Part shown: in pieces, positions 29,047 to 39,494 of the stretch
Layout of the letters: each line of letters starts with the position of its first letter
Numbering within the stretch: position 1 is the stretch's first letter
NCBI RefSeq assembly: GCF_014695715.1
Contig: NZ_JACJOT010000008.1
Span: 434,001-498,000, forward strand
Length of the DNA stretch: 64,000 bases
DNA from: Microcoleus sp. FACHB-68
Lineage (GTDB): Bacteria > Cyanobacteriota > Cyanobacteriia > Cyanobacteriales > Oscillatoriaceae
Direction: 5' to 3'
Position numbers and translations under genes: made by a program
Notes under the pieces: generated by a model
Databases searched by the model: none
What the model saw: the letters and a program-made list of their open reading frames with translations, nothing else
Told to the model about the DNA's origin: nothing

Positions 29047-29721
29047 CTAGCGCCTTTTCTTATAATTTTTAATATTTGGGTTAAGAGAGGGCCGGCTTGA
29101 AGTTTTGTTGAGCTGATGTAGTGCTTGCAGTTCATCAGAAGTTAAATCTCGCCACTGGCCGGGTTCTAAGTCCTGTAAGCGCAGAGGGCCAATGGCAGCC
29201 CGCACGAGTCGCAATGTCGGAAACCCTACGGCTGCTGTCATCCGCCTAACCTGACGGTTTCGACCTTCTGTAAGGGTTATTTCTAGCCATGCCGTCGGGA
29301 CATTTTTACGGAAGCGAATCGGTGGATCGCGAGGCGGTAGAGAAGGTTCAACCGGCAATAACTTGACTGATGCCGGTCGGGTGCGGTAATCCTGAATTTT
29401 CACCCCTTGGCTCAGCTGTGTGAGCGCTGCAGCGTCCGGAATACGCTCTACTTGCACCCAGTAGGTGCGTGGATGGCCAAACTGAGGCTCAAGCAGCCGG
29501 TGTTGCAATTGCCCGTCATTAGTCAGTAACAGCAATCCTTCGCTGTCAAGATCCAGACGACCTGCAGGATAAACCGAAGGCACCGGCACGTAATTTTTAA
29601 GTGTCAGCCGGTCGGTATCACAAGTTTCGGCGTCTGTGAACTGGCATAAGACACCGTAGGGTTTATAAAACAGCAAATATCGGTAGGACACGCTCAGAAT
29701 TTTAGATTTAAGAGTTTGCAT
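29047..29721 (-). CDS. rRNA large-subunit pseudouridine synthase, RluE-like
   Basis: RsuA/RluB/E/F-family enzyme that isomerises a specific uridine in 23S rRNA. The 224-aa protein lacks an N-terminal S4 domain. It has [13 protein letters not shown], the catalytic-Asp motif [17 protein letters not shown], and the [14 protein letters not shown] signature, followed by [11 protein letters not shown]. This arrangement (short, no S4) is RluE-like, although the exact target uridine cannot be told. The C-terminus is a basic tail. A small exported-peptide gene ends 40 bp upstream on the same strand. Confidence 0.92.
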   Translation of the reverse strand: MQTLKSKILSVSYRYLLFYKPYGVLCQFTDAETCDTDRLTLKNYVPVPSVYPAGRLDLDSEGLLLLTNDGQLQHRLLEPQFGHPRTYWVQVERIPDAAALTQLSQGVKIQDYRTRPASVKLLPVEPSLPPRDPPIRFRKNVPTAWLEITLTEGRNRQVRRMTAAVGFPTLRLVRAAIGPLRLQDLEPGQWRDLTSDELQALHQLNKTSSRPSLNPNIKNYKKRR

Positions 29722-29761
29722 TGTAGCTAAAATCTAAGATTCCAAACGCAGTGGTTTATTC

Positions 29762-29929
29762 TTAAGAATCCTGTCCCTGAGAAATTGAAACTGGCTGACT
29801 CAGGATAGGCACTGTATTATCGTGCCATTTAGATACTGGAGCTTTATGGCTGGCGTCAGGAGAAGATAAAGCCATCAGCAGATTGAGCAAAAGTGTGAGG
29901 ATAGCAGCTTGTCGCAGTTTTTCCAGCAT
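29762..29929 (-). CDS. Small exported peptide (55 aa)
   Basis: A 55-codon frame begins MLEKLRQAAILTLLLNLLMA. A short basic N-terminus and a hydrophobic core of about 14 residues followed by small residues look like a signal peptide. The mature part of about 33 residues is polar. GGAGG lies about 10 nt before the ATG. It ends 40 bp before the pseudouridine synthase gene on the same strand and may be cotranscribed. Family not recognised; whether it is expressed is uncertain. Confidence 0.55.
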   Translation of the reverse strand: MLEKLRQAAILTLLLNLLMALSSPDASHKAPVSKWHDNTVPILSQPVSISQGQDS

Positions 29930-30052
29930 CGCAGTCACCCCTCCATTTAAATGGCATCCCTGAAACTATCGTTGGCCGATACGAGAACGCTTTCTCCGGC
30001 TTCCTTAAGCTGACGGGGTGATATTTGGAGGGGTTCCCACCGATGCTAGCCG

Positions 30053-31291
30053 TTAAGCCCGTTCTGGATCTGGGGTGGCTGCTTCTTCCGGGTGAAGCTG
30101 CGGTGCGGATGTTTCGTCTGAGGGTGCCGGCAGCAGTTCTACGGGGGAGAGTGGGTCTGAGGGTGCTGCCGGTTCTGGAAGAATTTCAGATGCCGGTGGT
30201 AGCAATTCTGGAATGGCTGCCGGTTCTGGAAGAATTTCAGATGCCGGTGGTAGCAATTCTGGAGTCGCTGCCGGTTCGGGGAGAATTTCAGATGCTGGTG
30301 GTAGCAATTCTGGAGTCGCTGCCGGTTCTGGTGAGGCTACAGGCTTCTGGGCGCTGTAGTTTGGCTCGACAATACCACGAGCGGCGGTAGTAGACAGTTC
30401 ACCGCGAATGAGCTTGGAAAGGGTATCTTTTCCTTTCGGTTCATAAGTAATCAGGCGCACTGTGTTGTTGAAGGCGTTTTTAACCGGGTTGCCCAGTTCA
30501 TCGAGAAACTCTAGCTGCACCCAGTTCTTGCCCGGTTTGAAGCCTTTGAGATAAATTGGCTCCCAGCGATCAATAACAAAGCTTTCGCCGTCGATGGTGA
30601 CGCGAATTCGCCAGTCTGCAATCTCATCTTCTGAGTTTTGTTGGGCAACAAGATGAAGTGGAGCATTGGTGAGGTAGAAGTCCAGCATGATAGGTTCTGC
30701 CCCGTAGGTGCCGGTGGGCCGGCTGTAGGTTAGCAGTGGCAGGGCTGGATCGGGGTTGTTGTCTTGAGTTTTGGTGAACAGGTGAAAGGTGGTTTGGGTA
30801 TAGGCACCTTCATTTTTGAAACTTTCATGCCAAGGGCGGGAGGCAAAGACTCGCAAGGTATGGGTTCCGGGGGCTAAATCCTGGAATGTTAGCGGCTCAT
30901 TGAGGTCATAAACTGCGATATAGGGTTGATTGTCTAGGATGACGTGCAAATGCGGCCCTAGCCCTAAGTCTGGGTTTTTGAAGATGGGCAGATCCTGCAC
31001 CTGGAAGCGCACGTTAACAGTTGTGTCTTGCAACACTTCATCTGGCTGGGGGCTTAAAATCGCCACTTGAGGTCGGTAGATTTTTAAGCTGTCACGCAGT
31101 TCTTGAATGACTGCCGGTGGGGAAACTTCCGAGATGTTCTGCGCCAACTGGGTGGGCGCAGTTTTAGCGCCCAATTCTTTTGGCTGCTCGATTCGAGCGC
31201 TACAGCTCATTAAATTTAATACCAAAGCGGCTGCCATTAGTGACGTTAGTAGCACTTTTGCAGCAGTTCCTCGCCAGTTCATGCCTAACAC
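30053..31291 (-). CDS. Putative lipoprotein with Pro-rich repeat tail
   Basis: The 412-aa protein has an N-terminal lipoprotein-like signal (basic start, AALVLNLMSC lipobox near Cys31). Two beta-rich regions follow. The first (about 70-170) has IYRPQVAILSPQPDEVLQDT and a GPHLHVILDNQPYIAVYDL stretch. The second (about 190-300) has WRIRVTIDGESFVID. The last 100 residues are Pro/Ala/Glu-rich, with three copies of a 17-residue unit (PEPAATPELLPPASEIL). The start is GTG 31291, supported by AGGAG 9 nt upstream; ATG 31282 is the alternative. It probably sits in the periplasm or on the outer membrane. It looks like a conserved cyanobacterial protein of unknown function. Confidence 0.75.
   Translation of the reverse strand: MLGMNWRGTAAKVLLTSLMAAALVLNLMSCSARIEQPKELGAKTAPTQLAQNISEVSPPAVIQELRDSLKIYRPQVAILSPQPDEVLQDTTVNVRFQVQDLPIFKNPDLGLGPHLHVILDNQPYIAVYDLNEPLTFQDLAPGTHTLRVFASRPWHESFKNEGAYTQTTFHLFTKTQDNNPDPALPLLTYSRPTGTYGAEPIMLDFYLTNAPLHLVAQQNSEDEIADWRIRVTIDGESFVIDRWEPIYLKGFKPGKNWVQLEFLDELGNPVKNAFNNTVRLITYEPKGKDTLSKLIRGELSTTAARGIVEPNYSAQKPVASPEPAATPELLPPASEILPEPAATPELLPPASEILPEPAAIPELLPPASEILPEPAAPSDPLSPVELLPAPSDETSAPQLHPEEAATPDPERA
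30171..30323. repeat. Three tandem 51-bp coding repeats
   Basis: Three near-identical 51-bp units (30171-30221, 30222-30272, 30273-30323), each starting GGTTC(T/G)GG on the plus strand, encode the 17-residue Pro/Glu-rich units of the lipoprotein tail. High identity implies recent expansion. A fourth partial unit follows. Confidence 0.9.
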
Positions 31292-32419
31292 GCAAGCTAA
31301 CTCCTAAGCGATCAATTCAGTTATTTAATGACTACCATAGAAGATTTTACTGACGCTCTCCGCCGTTCCCTTACGGGATAGCGGTAAATTCTCCAGAGAT
31401 TTTCACTCTTGAAGGTTGCGTCAAAGTTCTCCAGCTCACTCTACATGAATTCTGGACTGTGGCTGGTTTTTGTCTAGATGCTAGCAGCATGATTTGTATC
31501 ACCGGCATCCGTCACTTGGTTTGTGTTTGAGGCAAACTTCTTTTCATCGCGTTGCCGGTGAGTGCATGATCTTTCCCGCGAAGAGGTTTAGAAAGTTCGA
31601 GCGCTCATCGTTGGACTGTCGGCCCATTTGCCTGGAAGTTGAAATTATAAACTTCCAGTCTCTATGTCTCTATCGAGTCTCTATATAGAGTTTTCTAATG
31701 GTTGCAGGGTTACCTGATCATCTTGTGGGACAGATACTTTCACTCGACAATTTTGTTTTGTTAAGTCAGCCACATCGGACCATTGAGCTAGGGGCCGGCA
31801 ATTATAGCGGAAACATCAATCAAAGTATACACCTAGGGAGCGGGCTTGTTCTTCCAAGCTGGGTTAGCTGGGGTAATAGGACTATTGATTTTGCGGAGGT
31901 GCTAGCTCGAAAAGCTTAACTGACAAGGGTTTTGGCTTTTTATAAAATGTGCTACCTCTGTAGAGAGCGCAAATACTTAAGTACAAAAACTTATTTAGTT
32001 TGAGGGGGGTTAACTGAACAAAATGTTTAGTTTTGTGAACTTGCTGTAAACCCCCTTGACTTTTTTCAAGGACTTAGGAGTTGCAACTCAAGGTACACAA
32101 ACACTTTGCCTTTTTGAATTATTGTTAAGCACTCTGAAACACAGTCGGCTACAAGACCTATAATTCACCAACAGTACCCCACCAATGCGGTTTCAAAAAC
32201 GCAGCCAGCCAAAAGCTGGTTTACTAAGGGGGTTCCCTCTCTGACGTTTGAAGGTTGCACTAAACTATAAAAAGTTCAGAAGCTCAACATGAGTTTCATA
32301 AGAGCATCGTCTTCCAAATGTCTGCCACCGACAGCTCAACAGAGAGGGAAACCGTTGCCGGTAGGTAACGCTTCTGGTGGTGTATTGCTCGTTCCCTGTC
32401 TACAGAGAGGAGAGTCTCC
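31292..32419. promoter_or_regulatory. psaA: psaA upstream region
   Basis: About 1.1 kb without a convincing gene precedes psaA. Candidate elements are a -10-like TATAAA at 31941-31946 with CTGACA 15 nt upstream, a second TATAAA at 32266-32271, and a small inverted repeat CCTTGA-CTTTTT-TCAAGG at 32054-32071. GAGGAG lies just before the psaA ATG. psaA is typically light-regulated with a long leader; which element is used cannot be decided here. A 73-codon frame at 31698-31919 was not accepted as a gene. Confidence 0.45.
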
Positions 32420-34690
32420 ATGACAATCAGTCCTCCGGAGCGAGAGGCAAAAAAAGTCAAGGTTGTTGTCGATAAAGACCCAGTTCCTACATCCTTTGAG
32501 CGGTGGGGAAAACCCGGTCACTTTGATCGCACCTTGGCTAGAGGACCCAAAACCACAACCTGGATTTGGAATCTACACGCCCTCGCCCACGATTTCGACA
32601 GTCATACCAGTGACTTAGAAGACGTATCCCGCAAGATATTTAGTGCCCACTTCGGTCACTTGGCTATCATCTTTATTTGGTTAAGCGGTGCTTATTTTCA
32701 CGGCGCTCGTTTCTCCAACTATGAAGCTTGGCTGACTAACCCGACCGGCATTAGGCCGAGCGCCCAAGTGGTTTGGCCAATCGTCGGTCAAGAAATTTTG
32801 AACGCTGACGTGGGAGGTGGCTTCCACGGGATTCAAATTACATCCGGCTTGTTCCAAATTTGGCGGGCTTCTGGCATCACCAACGAATTCCAGCTGTACT
32901 GCACCGCTATCGGCGGTTTGGTCATGGCTGCGCTGATGCTGTTCGCCGGTTGGTTCCACTATCACAAACGCGCTCCCAAACTGGAATGGTTCCAGAATGT
33001 GGAGTCGATGTTGAACCACCACTTAGCCGGCTTGCTGGGTCTGGGCTGCCTGTCTTGGGCCGGTCACCAGATTCACGTCGCTCTGCCAATCAACAAGCTG
33101 CTTGATGCTGGGGTTGATCCTAATCAAATTCCCCTGCCTCAAGAGTTCATCTTGAACCCTAGCTTGATGACAGAGCTATATCCCAGCGTGGATTGGGGTT
33201 TCTTCAAGGGTGTAATTCCCTTCTTTACCCTCAACTGGGGCGCATATACAGACTTCCTAACCTTCAAGGGCGGTTTAAACCCTGTCACTGGCGGTTTGTG
33301 GCTGTCGGATTCGGCGCACCATCACCTGGCACTGGCAGTGCTGTTCATTATTGCTGGCCATCAGTACCGGACTAACTGGGGCATTGGTCACAGCATTAAG
33401 GAAATCCTAGAAAACCACAAAGGCCCCTTCACTGGAGAAGGCCACAAAGGTCTCTATGAAGTCCTCACCAGCTCTTGGCACGCTCAGCTAGCCATTAACT
33501 TGGCAATGTTGGGTTCTCTGAGCATCATCGTGGCGCATCACATGTATTCGATGCCGCCCTACCCCTACATCGCAACTGACTATGCGACCCAGCTGTCCAT
33601 ATTCACACATCATATGTGGATTGGTGGGTTCTGTATTGTTGGGGGCGCAGCTCACGGTGCCATCTTTATGGTGCGTGACTATGACCCAGCCAAAAATGTC
33701 AATAATTTGATTGATCGGGTGATCCGTCACCGAGATGCGATCATCTCTCACCTCAACTGGGTGTGCATGTTCTTAGGCTTCCACAGCTTCGGGTTGTACG
33801 TTCATAACGACACCATGCGGGCTTTCGGTCGTCCTCAAGATATGTTCTCCGATACCGCAATTCAATTGCAGCCGGTGTTTGCCCAGTGGGTGCAAAACAT
33901 CCACACCTTGGCTCCTGGCAATACCGCTCCGAACGCACTGGAACCCGCTAGCTATGCTTTCGGCGGTGGCGTGATGGCAGTTGCCGGCAAGGTCGCAATG
34001 ATGCCGATTGCTCTGGGAACCGCTGATTTCATGGTGCACCATATCCATGCGTTCACCATTCACGTTACAGTTCTGATCCTGCTGAAGGGTGTGCTGTTTG
34101 CCCGTAGTTCCCGCCTGATTCCTGACAAGGCGAATTTGGGCTTCCGCTTCCCCTGTGATGGACCCGGACGGGGTGGCACCTGCCAAGTTTCTGGTTGGGA
34201 CCATGTCTTCCTAGGTCTGTTCTGGATGTACAACTCCATCTCTATCGTGATTTTCCACTTTAGCTGGAAGATGCAATCAGATGTGTGGGGCACTGTTGAT
34301 CCAGATGGCAGCATCTCGCACATTACCGGCGGTAATTTTGCACAGAGTGCGATCACCATTAATGGGTGGTTGCGTGACTTCCTCTGGGCACAAGCTTCTC
34401 AGGTGATTCAGTCTTACGGAACGGCACTCTCTGCATACGGCTTGCTGTTCCTAGGCGCTCACTTTGTCTGGGCATTCAGTCTAATGTTCCTGTTCAGCGG
34501 TCGCGGCTACTGGCAAGAACTGATTGAGTCGATCGTTTGGGCACACAACAAGCTCAAAGTCGCCCCAGCCATTCAACCCCGCGCTCTGAGCATCATTCAC
34601 GGTCGCGCTGTAGGGGTAGCTCACTACCTCTTGGGAGGAATTGTCACGACATGGGCATTCTTCCTAGCTCGCATCATTTCTGTTGGATGA
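32420..34690 (+). CDS. psaA: Photosystem I P700 apoprotein A1
   Basis: Core subunit of photosystem I. With PsaB it binds P700, the primary acceptors, most antenna chlorophylls and the FX 4Fe-4S cluster. The 756-aa product has the expected length and eleven transmembrane helices. Landmarks include the N-terminal [20 protein letters not shown], many His ligands, and the FX-binding loop [15 protein letters not shown] at about residue 575. GAGGAG precedes the ATG. psaB follows after 95 bp, so the two form an operon. Confidence 0.99.
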   Translation: MTISPPEREAKKVKVVVDKDPVPTSFERWGKPGHFDRTLARGPKTTTWIWNLHALAHDFDSHTSDLEDVSRKIFSAHFGHLAIIFIWLSGAYFHGARFSNYEAWLTNPTGIRPSAQVVWPIVGQEILNADVGGGFHGIQITSGLFQIWRASGITNEFQLYCTAIGGLVMAALMLFAGWFHYHKRAPKLEWFQNVESMLNHHLAGLLGLGCLSWAGHQIHVALPINKLLDAGVDPNQIPLPQEFILNPSLMTELYPSVDWGFFKGVIPFFTLNWGAYTDFLTFKGGLNPVTGGLWLSDSAHHHLALAVLFIIAGHQYRTNWGIGHSIKEILENHKGPFTGEGHKGLYEVLTSSWHAQLAINLAMLGSLSIIVAHHMYSMPPYPYIATDYATQLSIFTHHMWIGGFCIVGGAAHGAIFMVRDYDPAKNVNNLIDRVIRHRDAIISHLNWVCMFLGFHSFGLYVHNDTMRAFGRPQDMFSDTAIQLQPVFAQWVQNIHTLAPGNTAPNALEPASYAFGGGVMAVAGKVAMMPIALGTADFMVHHIHAFTIHVTVLILLKGVLFARSSRLIPDKANLGFRFPCDGPGRGGTCQVSGWDHVFLGLFWMYNSISIVIFHFSWKMQSDVWGTVDPDGSISHITGGNFAQSAITINGWLRDFLWAQASQVIQSYGTALSAYGLLFLGAHFVWAFSLMFLFSGRGYWQELIESIVWAHNKLKVAPAIQPRALSIIHGRAVGVAHYLLGGIVTTWAFFLARIISVG

Positions 34691-34709
34691 GAGCGATTGT
34701 AGATGTACG

Positions 34710-34756
34710 GATTTTGGATTAGGGTTCAAGCGATCCCTAATCTAAAATCCAAAATC
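34710..34756. repeat. Imperfect inverted repeat in the psaA-psaB spacer
   Basis: GATTTTGGATTAGGG (34710-34724) is complementary to CCCTAATCTAAAATCCAAAATC (34735-34756), apart from a 7-nt bulge in the second arm. It would form a hairpin in the psaAB mRNA, a plausible processing or partial-termination element. The GATTTT(A/G)GATT words recur in other spacers of this window. Confidence 0.65.
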
Positions 34757-34785
34757 TCAAGTCCCCGCGAGAGTTAGAAGGACCT

Positions 34786-37014
34786 ATGGCAACAAAATTC
34801 CCAAAATTTAGCCAAGACCTGGCGCAAGACCCAACAACACGCAGGCTATGGTACGGGATAGCAACAGCCCACGACTTTGAAAGCCACGACGGCATGACAG
34901 AGGAGAATCTTTACCAAAAGATATTCGCCTCACACTTCGGTCACCTGGCAATCATCTTCCTGTGGACTTCGGGTAGCCTGTTTCACGTAGCATGGCAAGG
35001 CAACTTTCCGCAGTGGGTAAAAGACCCGCTAAACGTGAGGCCAATCGCCCACGCAATCTGGGACCCACAATTCGGCGCACCGGCAGTCGAAGCATTCACC
35101 CAAGCCGGAGCATCAAACCCAGTGAACATCGCCTATAGCGGTGTATACCACTGGTGGTACACAATCGGGATGCGGACAAACAACGACCTGTATCAAGGGG
35201 CAGTATTCCTACTGCTGCTATCAGCCGTATTCCTGTTCGCAGGGTGGCTGCACCTGCAACCAAAATACAGACCATCCCTAGCCTGGTTCAAAAACGCAGA
35301 ATCGCGACTGAACCACCACCTAGCCGGATTGTTTGGCGTCTCATCCCTAGCCTGGACAGGACACCTAGTGCACGTCGCCATCCCCGAAGCACGCGGACAG
35401 CACGTCGGCTGGGACAACTTCCTAACCACCCTGCCGCACCCAGCAGGACTAGGTCCATTCTTTAGCGGGAACTGGGGCGTATACGCCCAAAACCCAGACA
35501 CAGCAGGACACGTATTCGGAACCACACAAGGAGCCGGCAGCGCCATCCTGACATTCCTGGGCGGATTCCACCCGCAAACAGAATCCCTGTGGCTGACCGA
35601 CATCGCCCATCACCACCTGGCGATCGCAGTGATCTTCATCATTGCCGGTCACATGTACCGCACAAACTTCGGCATCGGTCACAGCATCCGCGACATCCTC
35701 AACACCCACCGGCCCCCAGAAGGCACCCCCTTCGGCGGACGCTTGGGAGACGGACACAAAGGACTGTACGACACCTACAACGAATCGTTGCACTTCCAGT
35801 TAGGCATCCACCTAGCAGCATTAGGCGTCGTCACCTCCCTCGTCGCGCAGCACATGTACTCGCTGCCGCCCTACGCCTTCATGGCCAAAGACTTCACCAC
35901 CCAAGCCTCCCTGTACACCCATCACCAGTACATCGCAGGCTTCCTGATGGTCGGAGCCTTCGCCCACGGCGCAATCTTCTGGGTCAGAGACTACGACCCA
36001 GCAGCCAACCAAAACAACGTCCTCGACCGCGTTCTGCGGCACAAAGAAGCGATCATCTCCCACCTGTCCTGGGTCTCGCTATTCCTGGGCTTCCATACCC
36101 TAGGCTTATACGTCCATAACGACGTCGTCGTCGCCTTCGGCACCCCAGAAAAGCAAATCCTGATAGAGCCGGTGTTCGCCCAATGGATTCAAGCAGCCCA
36201 AGGCAAAGCCCTCTACGGCTTCGACGTGTTGCTGTCCAACCCAGATAGCCTCGCCACCACCGCTTGGCCCAACTACGGCAACGTGTGGTTACCCGGCTGG
36301 CTAGATGCGATCAATAGCGGCACCAACTCCCTGTTCCTCACCATTGGCCCTGGAGACTTCCTCGTCCACCACGCCTTCGCCCTCGGTTTGCACACAACGA
36401 CCTTGATTCTCGTCAAGGGAGCATTGGATGCCCGTGGCTCGAAGTTGATGCCGGACAAAAAAGACTTCGGATACGCCTTCCCCTGCGACGGACCCGGACG
36501 CGGCGGCACCTGCGACACCTCAGCCTGGGACTCATTCTTCCTGGCCATGTTCTGGATGCTCAACACCATTGGTTGGGTCACCTTCTACTGGCACTGGAAG
36601 CATCTAGGAATCTGGCAAGGAAACGTGGCTCAGTTTAACGAGTCATCAACGTACCTGATGGGTTGGCTGCGTGACTATCTGTGGCTGTATTCAGCCCAGA
36701 CGATCAACGGTTACACCCCTTATGGGATGAATAATCTGTCGGTCTGGTCTTGGATGTTCCTGTTCGGCCACTTGGTGTGGGCGACCGGCTTTATGTTCTT
36801 GATTAGCTGGCGTGGTTATTGGCAAGAGTTGATCGAAACCCTGGTGTGGGCACATGAACGCACACCTTTGGCGAACTTGGTTCGCTGGAAGGATAAGCCC
36901 GTGGCCATGAGTATTATTCAAGGTCGTCTGGTGGGCTTGGCTCACTTCACGGTGGGTTATGTCCTCACTTATGCGGCGTTCTTGATTGCTTCGACTGCAG
37001 GTAAGTTCGGTTGA
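34786..37014 (+). CDS. psaB: Photosystem I P700 apoprotein A2
   Basis: Second core subunit of photosystem I, partner of PsaA. 742 aa, normal for the family. It starts [20 protein letters not shown] and carries the FX loop [15 protein letters not shown] at about residue 564, as in all PsaB. From the start to about 36600 the third codon positions are dominated by A and C (few T), unlike psaA and unlike the last 400 bp of the same gene. The protein itself looks entirely normal. GAAGGA precedes the ATG. A T-tailed hairpin follows the stop. Confidence 0.99.
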   Translation: MATKFPKFSQDLAQDPTTRRLWYGIATAHDFESHDGMTEENLYQKIFASHFGHLAIIFLWTSGSLFHVAWQGNFPQWVKDPLNVRPIAHAIWDPQFGAPAVEAFTQAGASNPVNIAYSGVYHWWYTIGMRTNNDLYQGAVFLLLLSAVFLFAGWLHLQPKYRPSLAWFKNAESRLNHHLAGLFGVSSLAWTGHLVHVAIPEARGQHVGWDNFLTTLPHPAGLGPFFSGNWGVYAQNPDTAGHVFGTTQGAGSAILTFLGGFHPQTESLWLTDIAHHHLAIAVIFIIAGHMYRTNFGIGHSIRDILNTHRPPEGTPFGGRLGDGHKGLYDTYNESLHFQLGIHLAALGVVTSLVAQHMYSLPPYAFMAKDFTTQASLYTHHQYIAGFLMVGAFAHGAIFWVRDYDPAANQNNVLDRVLRHKEAIISHLSWVSLFLGFHTLGLYVHNDVVVAFGTPEKQILIEPVFAQWIQAAQGKALYGFDVLLSNPDSLATTAWPNYGNVWLPGWLDAINSGTNSLFLTIGPGDFLVHHAFALGLHTTTLILVKGALDARGSKLMPDKKDFGYAFPCDGPGRGGTCDTSAWDSFFLAMFWMLNTIGWVTFYWHWKHLGIWQGNVAQFNESSTYLMGWLRDYLWLYSAQTINGYTPYGMNNLSVWSWMFLFGHLVWATGFMFLISWRGYWQELIETLVWAHERTPLANLVRWKDKPVAMSIIQGRLVGLAHFTVGYVLTYAAFLIASTAGKFG

Positions 37015-37050
37015 TTTTCAACTCAAACTTTTAGCTTGTTGCTGATGAAT

Positions 37051-37078
37051 CCCCTGCCCTCCGGCGGGGGGTTTTTTG
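37051..37078 (+). terminator. Intrinsic terminator of psaAB
   Basis: A GC-rich hairpin (CCCCTGCC, loop CTCC, GGCGGGGGG) is followed by TTTTTT, 37 nt after the psaB stop. This is a classical rho-independent terminator for the psaAB operon. Confidence 0.88.
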
Positions 37079-37257
37079 TCAGAGGGACGGAAGTAGACAG
37101 TAGGATTTTCCACGATCAGCAATTGTCCCGGCTCAGTGAGTGACGCTTTCGCATTAAGTGTGACTGTTAACTTTTAGCAAGGGGAGTTTGTGTACAACAC
37201 CGGCTTGGTACTAGCCTAGAAGCAAGAAAATTTATCCTCCTTGGCTTGCCTATAACC

Positions 37258-37986
37258 ATGCAGAAAAAAGTTGAAGTCTTAACAGATCGGGGCGCACTAA
37301 TACAACGGGCGCTAGAGGTCGTCTTAGATAAGATGCAAGCCGCCATCTCAGAGCGGAATCGGTTTACCATCGCTCTTGCCGGCGGTGGCACCCCTAAGCC
37401 GCTGTATGAAGCGATTGCCGCTCAACCGCTGCCTTGGGAAAAAATTCATGTTTTTTGGGGTGATGAGCGCTATGTCCCGCCCGATGACTCGGATAGCAAT
37501 CAGCGGATGGCTAGATTAGCTTGGCTGGATAAAGTGCCCATTCCAGCCGGCAATATCCACCCCATCCCCACCGGCGCTGCTGACCCCGCTGCCGACGCTC
37601 AAAAGCATGACGCCGAGTTGCAGGAGTTTTTTGGGGTGCCGACGGGTGGATTTGCTAGCTTCGATTTAATTCTGTTGGGGATCGGGGATGATGCCCACAC
37701 GGCATCTCTGTTTCCGCACACAGATGCTTTGCAAGTGCGCGACCGCATGGTTACAGTAGGAAACAAAGACGGTCAACCTCGAATTACTTTCACCGTGCCC
37801 CTGATTAACCACGCCCGGTGCGTCATGTTTCTGATCACGGGTGCTGGCAAACAACCGGCTCTGGCTCAAATTTTTGCTTCCACAGCCGACGACATGACCT
37901 ATCCAGCTCGACTGATTCAGCCGACTGGTGAGCTTTGGTGGCTGCTTGATGAGCCGGCAGGGCGAGAATTAAAACAAGAATATTAA
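37258..37986 (+). CDS. pgl: 6-Phosphogluconolactonase
   Basis: Hydrolyses 6-phosphogluconolactone in the oxidative pentose-phosphate pathway, which supplies NADPH in the dark. The 242-aa protein is of the SOL/DevB type (NagB-like fold): FTIALAGGGTPKPLYEAIA, IHVFWGDERYVPPDD, FDLILLGIGDDAHTASLFPH (the conserved GxGxDGH-like loop) and VMFLITGAGK. I use ATG 37258 (MQKKVEVL) rather than the in-frame TTG four codons upstream. The gene stands alone after the psaB terminator. Confidence 0.93.
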   Translation: MQKKVEVLTDRGALIQRALEVVLDKMQAAISERNRFTIALAGGGTPKPLYEAIAAQPLPWEKIHVFWGDERYVPPDDSDSNQRMARLAWLDKVPIPAGNIHPIPTGAADPAADAQKHDAELQEFFGVPTGGFASFDLILLGIGDDAHTASLFPHTDALQVRDRMVTVGNKDGQPRITFTVPLINHARCVMFLITGAGKQPALAQIFASTADDMTYPARLIQPTGELWWLLDEPAGRELKQEY

Positions 37987-38039
37987 AATCAGCCCACGAA
38001 TGTGGTGCTGTGGCTCAAAACTCCTCTAGGATAATCTCG

Positions 38040-38855
38040 ATGGGAGAAAAAAATGCGATGATTGTCTGCCCAAATTGCAACCACCAAAACCCCGATGGAG
38101 CGAATCAGTGTGAGGCTTGCTACACACCCTTACCTGCCATGAGTAGTTGCCCGAACTGTGGGTCATCCGTTCAAACGGATGCGACTTTCTGCGGACAGTG
38201 TGGCTGTGATCTGCGTTCAAGCGCGTCTGTGTCAGGGGAGGAGCAAGCAACTGCATCCGAGCAGGCTCTTCCTCCCACGGCGGTATCCTTTCCGGACATT
38301 CCCGCTACCGTAGCGATGCCGGCTCTCGATCCGCCTGAACCACTGGTTCAACCTGAACCAGTGGGAAGCAGTGCCGGCGTTCCAAGTACAGCAAGTTCGA
38401 GTGCGAGTGCTGCTGAGGCGGCTTCTAGCGCTAGCAACCAACCTGTTGCGCCACCAGCACCAAGCCCGATGCCGACTGCCCCCGCACCCACACCGGCTGC
38501 CGGCGGTTCTAAAACTCAACTCCAGCAGCAGACTGCTAAACTGCTGCACATCCAAACCAACACTGAGTTAGAACTTCCCCAGCAGTTATCGGTGATTCAT
38601 TTGGGTAAACCCAATGAGCGGATACCACCGGATATTGATGTTTCAGGATTTCCTAATTCTGAAGTCGTTTCTCGCGTTCATGCAGATATCCGGGTTGAGG
38701 GAGATGGTTTCTACTTGGAAGATGTCGGAAGTGCAAATGGCACCTACGTTAATAACTTCCCGTTGCCGGCTGGCAATCGGCACCGCTTGCGCCCCGGCGA
38801 TCGGATCGCGCTTGGTAAAGGAGATATGGTGACATTTCTGTTCCAAATTTCTTAG
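38040..38855 (+). CDS. Zinc-ribbon FHA-domain protein
   Basis: The 271-aa protein has a double zinc ribbon at its N-terminus (CPNCNHQNP, CEACY, CPNCGSS, CGQCG), a long Ala/Pro/Ser-rich linker (about 65-165), and a C-terminal FHA domain (about 180-265). The FHA domain has VVSRVHADIRVEG, DVGSANGTYVNN and RLRPGDRIALGKGD, so the phosphothreonine-binding Arg/Ser/Asn residues look intact. ATG 38040 has AGGA 8 nt upstream; ATG 38058 (MIVCPNC) is also possible. It probably acts as a phospho-dependent adaptor for a Hanks kinase such as the one near 18 kb. Cytoplasmic; no catalytic domain. Confidence 0.85.
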   Translation: MGEKNAMIVCPNCNHQNPDGANQCEACYTPLPAMSSCPNCGSSVQTDATFCGQCGCDLRSSASVSGEEQATASEQALPPTAVSFPDIPATVAMPALDPPEPLVQPEPVGSSAGVPSTASSSASAAEAASSASNQPVAPPAPSPMPTAPAPTPAAGGSKTQLQQQTAKLLHIQTNTELELPQQLSVIHLGKPNERIPPDIDVSGFPNSEVVSRVHADIRVEGDGFYLEDVGSANGTYVNNFPLPAGNRHRLRPGDRIALGKGDMVTFLFQIS

Positions 38856-39023
38856 CCGGCACTGCTTAAATGTCGTGCTTCTCAGGTGATTTCAGAGTGC
38901 CTTTTAAATGTGTAGAAATACGCCCCCCTAAAGCAGGAAAGGCACCCTGAACAACCCTGGAGCTGTGGCAGGCTCACTGCCTGCCTTAATATCTGGTGTA
39001 TTTACATCAACCGAGTTTCTCTC

Positions 39024-39494
39024 GTGATTACACTCATTTTGCTGCATCCATTTCAGTATGTCCCTGCTCAGAGCTGGTCTTTTGAACAGGAATCAGTTGT
39101 TCGGATCGGGCGCTCAACTGATAATCATGTGGTGCTCTATAGCGCGGTTGTCTCTCGTTACCATGTCGAATTGCGCCGGCAGAATACGACGTGGGAAATT
39201 GTTAACTTAGGCACCAATGGCACCTATCTGGAGGGTAAACCGATTACCCAAGTTCCTGTTGTGGATGGGGTGATTATTCATCTTGCTCGTTCCGGCCCTA
39301 AAATTCAAATTCGCCTCGGTAAAAAGGCTCTAGAGGAACTCAAAGCGATCTCCGCAGAAGAAACGATGGCCCAGCAAGTTAAGGATGCGTCAGTGCCTGT
39401 TGAAGCTGTCCCAGAGGAAGTAACGTTAGTTCCAGCACATCAGCAACAAAAAGAGATGCCCCCTAAAACTGAAACATTTTCACACTTGAATTAG
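39024..39494 (+). CDS. Single-domain FHA protein
   Basis: The 156-aa protein is an FHA domain (about residues 1-100; RIGRSTDNHVVL, SRYHVELR, NLGTNGTYLEG) with a charged tail. It begins with GTG. Its N-terminus, ITLILLHPFQYVPAQSWSFE, is paralogous to the FHA part of the kinase at about 19 kb (LTLTLLHPEKQIPLQQWQFE). It lies 168 bp downstream of the zinc-ribbon FHA gene on the same strand. The likely role is phosphothreonine-dependent binding of a kinase substrate; partner unknown. Confidence 0.82.
   Translation: MITLILLHPFQYVPAQSWSFEQESVVRIGRSTDNHVVLYSAVVSRYHVELRRQNTTWEIVNLGTNGTYLEGKPITQVPVVDGVIIHLARSGPKIQIRLGKKALEELKAISAEETMAQQVKDASVPVEAVPEEVTLVPAHQQQKEMPPKTETFSHLN

Noticed and set aside
31698-31919. 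73-codon frame upstream of psaA
   Set aside because: No ribosome-binding site, no recognised motif, and it lies within the long psaA upstream region; possible but unsupported.
32035-32060. Possible RpaB/HLR1-type direct repeat upstream of psaA (TTTACA on the minus strand)
   Set aside because: Only one half-site fits; the second repeat at the required spacing does not match.
35589-36119. 176-codon open frame inside psaB in another reading frame
   Set aside because: It is a by-product of the unusual A/C-rich third positions of psaB; its translation is a low-complexity Arg/Pro/His-rich sequence with no motif.
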